Origin: Chloroflexota bacterium
GTDB taxonomy: Bacteria; Chloroflexota; Dehalococcoidia; JACQTR01
Length of the DNA stretch: 7,220 nt
Direction of reading: 5' to 3'
Assembly: GCA_016210705.1 (NCBI GenBank)
Contig: JACQTR010000106.1
Location: 1 to 7,220, forward strand
Part shown: positions 5,857-7,220 of the stretch, piece after piece
How the letters are laid out: every line of letters starts with the position of its first letter
Position numbering within the stretch: the first letter of the stretch is position 1
The notes under the pieces: generated by a model
Told to the model about the DNA's origin: nothing
What the model saw: only the letters and a program-made list of their open reading frames with translations
The model's database searches: none
Made by a program: the position numbers and the translations under genes

Positions 5857-5982
5857 TTACTCTGCCCACGAGTTCAAGCTATCAATCGCCCAAACACGAT
5901 GAGCCTCGACACTTCTGGTGCAAGCTATTTCAGTGAAACCAAGTAGACCTGCAACTCTTTTGATAAGTTGACCGCATTTCAT
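5857..5982 (-). CDS. 41-aa small protein coupled to the CBS-HEPN gene
   Basis: A short open frame whose ATG (5982-5980) overlaps the TGA of the CBS-HEPN gene (5981-5979) as ATGA, and which ends at TAA 5859-5857, only 18 bp from the convergent TatD stop. It encodes 41 residues starting M-K-C-G-Q-L-I-K-R-V and ending N-S-W-A-E, with a predicted amphipathic N-terminal helix (about 4-16), two Cys (3, 21) and two Trp (31, 39). It has no signal peptide or membrane helix. I do not recognise the family. Stop/start coupling and the near-complete use of the intergenic space argue that it is translated. It might be a small regulator, antitoxin or cofactor of the HEPN protein, or the decayed remnant of a larger downstream gene. 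Function is unknown. Confidence 0.5.
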   Translation of the reverse strand: MKCGQLIKRVAGLLGFTEIACTRSVEAHRVWAIDSLNSWAE

Positions 5983-6797
5983 TCATTCTTAGTCTGCTCA
6001 CACTTTTCCAAGAGTGCTTCCATTTTTCTGGCCAAGTCGATAAGCTCCGGCCACGATGAACCCGTGACAATATCTTGAGCGTGTGCCAACTTGTTCCTGA
6101 TATTTTCGGCCGATTTCAATAGTTGCCTTAGATGCTTTTTAGCCTCGCTGGAGTTAAAGCCAATGCAATCTAGGATCGGTGGTTTTTTGAGAATTAACTC
6201 TTTCTTGTCGCAGAATTGCAGGTAATCTGCTAAATCAAGAGCCTCATTTTTAGCCTGCCGCTCAGCTTTCAATTTCTTTGCCTTTTCCAGACGTTTACCA
6301 TTGAGACTCCTATGCCAGGAATCCCCAGGATAAAAATCCTTAACAATACGCAGGAGCTGCATTTCAAGCAGGCTCACCAATCCAAACAGTAACATACGCA
6401 TGGGAATTTTCTGCAAATCTCCCCATGTAACGATGCCCGTTACTCGTTTGCGATCCTGAACAAATGCCCTGTGAGGAGCGGCACGAAGTACGGGGAGAAG
6501 ATCAATCAACGGCATCGATTCTGCTATCAACTCTCGTGGCTGAAAAGGGCGCTGATACCTCCTGCATGGTCCACTTTCGAGGCTTAAGCGCCCTACATAG
6601 CCATAGACTACACCTTTATCCTCTATCCCCAAAACATCAAAGTCGAGTTGGTCCATCCGCCTCCGAACAACAGAGGCATCCTCATCAGCTTGGCAAGACT
6701 GAAGTTTTTCAGCAACGTGCCTTACAGTTATACTGTCTTCAAACAGATCTCGTAAATCTTGAGAGCTCGATTTGAGATGCTTCATTGGATTTGACAT
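5979..6797 (-). CDS. CBS-pair protein with C-terminal HEPN-like domain
   Basis: A 272-residue soluble protein. Residues about 22-75 and 88-135 look like two CBS motifs; the second contains V-T-G-I-V-T-W-G-D-L-Q-K, the classic end of a CBS unit. CBS pairs (Bateman modules) bind adenine nucleotides or similar ligands. The C-terminal part (about 135-270) is all-helical and charged, with R234-N-K-L-A-H239, which fits the R-x4-6-H signature of HEPN domains, many of which are RNases in toxin-antitoxin and anti-phage systems. The middle region (about 160-200) is Lys-rich. The start at 6797 is preferred because GAGG lies about seven bases upstream; a second ATG is four codons in. By eye, base composition is more AT-rich than that of flanking genes, hinting at acquisition. 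CBS assignment is good; HEPN is likely; nuclease activity is inference, since some HEPN proteins with R-N-x3-H are not catalytic. Confidence 0.75.
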   Translation of the reverse strand: MSNPMKHLKSSSQDLRDLFEDSITVRHVAEKLQSCQADEDASVVRRRMDQLDFDVLGIEDKGVVYGYVGRLSLESGPCRRYQRPFQPRELIAESMPLIDLLPVLRAAPHRAFVQDRKRVTGIVTWGDLQKIPMRMLLFGLVSLLEMQLLRIVKDFYPGDSWHRSLNGKRLEKAKKLKAERQAKNEALDLADYLQFCDKKELILKKPPILDCIGFNSSEAKKHLRQLLKSAENIRNKLAHAQDIVTGSSWPELIDLARKMEALLEKCEQTKNE

Positions 6798-6957
6798 ATT
6801 TGTGCCTCTATTTCTGTCAAAGTGTTAGCTTATCCAAGGCAGGCAAAGCGTTTTTACGAAATTGCACATTCTATTATATGACATAAGCATGTGATCGACT
6901 AACTTCATTTACGCCTTTAATGTTTAGGCCATAGGATATGAATTTTCAAAGATTTAG
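6798..6957. promoter_or_regulatory. AT-rich intergenic region upstream of CBS-HEPN and the last gene
   Basis: On the minus strand a perfect TATAAT (6878-6873) lies about 75 bp upstream of the CBS-HEPN start, without a convincing -35. A TTGACA on the minus strand (6820-6815) is too close to the gene to be useful. On the plus strand only weak promoter matches are seen (TTTACG near 6908 and TAGGAT near 6932). An ATG at 6938 opens an 18-codon frame discussed under the next gene. No RNA gene or clear repeat was found. Confidence 0.35.
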
Positions 6958-6978
6958 AAAACAAAACCGAATTCAAAG

Positions 6979-7220
6979 TTGGAAACAGAGGTAGGCAGCA
7001 CGATATTCCACTGGCTCTGGCCTGAGCTTCCACCCCAGTTAAAGGTTGGGGGGGAGGATATTGCCCAAAACTTTGCCCAACTTTGTCTCCATATCCGAGC
7101 GCGATTGGCGGAGATGCCCGCCGGCGAAGAGAAGGCGAGCTTAGAACTCTCTGCCGCCCATTGGGTGTACGACTTCATCAGGGCCAATATAAAAAGGGGT
7201 CGGCTCTTTAGCCTGGATGC
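6979..7220 (+). CDS. Unrecognised protein, N-terminal part only
   Basis: A plus-strand frame is open from 6958 (after TAG 6955-6957) to the window edge with coding-like codon use and GC-rich third positions. It encodes a soluble, partly amphipathic stretch including F-H-W-L-W-P-E-L-P-P, G-E-D-I-A-Q-N-F-A-Q and H-W-V-Y-D-F-I-R-A-N-I-K. I do not recognise the family. The only start candidates are TTG at 6979, with no good ribosome site, or ATG 7112 deep inside the conserved-looking part. An ATG at 6938 would be a natural start, but it is in another frame; one extra base in the A run at 6958-6961 would join the two. The gene is incomplete at the 3' end because the window stops. The opposite-strand frame here is judged a shadow. 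Confidence 0.5.
   Translation, partial: METEVGSTIFHWLWPELPPQLKVGGEDIAQNFAQLCLHIRARLAEMPAGEEKASLELSAAHWVYDFIRANIKRGRLFSLD

Noticed and set aside
5841..5867. GGGCA/TGCCC inverted repeat after the TatD stop as a terminator
   Set aside because: Only five pairs (seven with a bulge), a long loop, no T run on either strand, and it overlaps the small ORF end.
6815..6820. Perfect TTGACA on the minus strand just upstream of the CBS-HEPN gene as its -35 box
   Set aside because: The matching -10 would lie around or inside the start codon, leaving no room for the ribosome site.
5839..6975. Flanking direct repeats that would mark the CBS-HEPN cassette as a mobile insertion
   Set aside because: Only loose similarity was seen (around 5841 and 6837); no exact target-site duplication, integrase or transposase is present.
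6954..7187. Minus-strand 77-codon frame at the end of the window
   Set aside because: The plus-strand frame has better codon use and residue composition and runs on past the window; the minus frame lacks a ribosome site and looks like its shadow.

Overview
The window reads like the chromosome of a moderately GC-rich anaerobic or thermophilic bacterium, most plausibly a member of the Chloroflexota (Dehalococcoidia-like). This placement is an inference from gene content: a CxxC-x17-CxxC zinc-ribbon protein, an ADP-forming acyl-CoA synthetase alpha subunit, a GSG-type RtcA and a DUF434/DUF5616 protein of a family otherwise mainly archaeal. No rRNA, tRNA, CRISPR array or recognisable transposase was seen.

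Layout. (1) 1-572, minus: C-terminal half of a sensor histidine kinase. It carries HATPase boxes but breaks off exactly at the H-box, so the phospho-acceptor His and everything N-terminal to it are missing. (2) 573-1207, plus: an AT-rich repeat patch, a near-consensus sigma-70 promoter (TTGACG, 17 bp, TATACT), a leader of about 100 nt with a 10-bp inverted repeat around the Shine-Dalgarno, a 107-aa double zinc-ribbon protein, and an 18-bp perfect-stem terminator. (3) 1197-3214, minus: a two-gene operon of an acyl-CoA synthetase (NDP-forming) alpha-type subunit and a histidine phosphatase, coupled by an ATGA overlap. (4) 3215-3351: divergent intergenic region. (5) 3352-5838, plus: a tight operon of RNA 3'-phosphate cyclase (rtcA), a DUF434-DUF5616 protein with PIN/NYN-like motifs, and a TatD metallo-hydrolase. 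(6) 5857-6797, minus: a CBS-CBS-HEPN protein followed by a 41-aa ORF joined to it by an ATGA overlap; by eye this cassette is more AT-rich than its neighbours. (7) 6798-7220: an intergenic region and then the start of an unrecognised plus-strand gene that runs off the window and may carry a frameshift near its 5' end.

How the genes may work together. The RtcA/DUF434/TatD operon looks like a nucleic-acid end-processing module: an RNA-end cyclase, a putative nuclease-fold protein and a 3' exonuclease family member. The CBS-HEPN plus small-ORF pair has the layout of a ligand-sensing HEPN effector with a tiny coupled partner and is the best candidate for something undescribed. The zinc-ribbon gene is a stand-alone transcription unit, apparently strongly transcribed and possibly controlled at translation.
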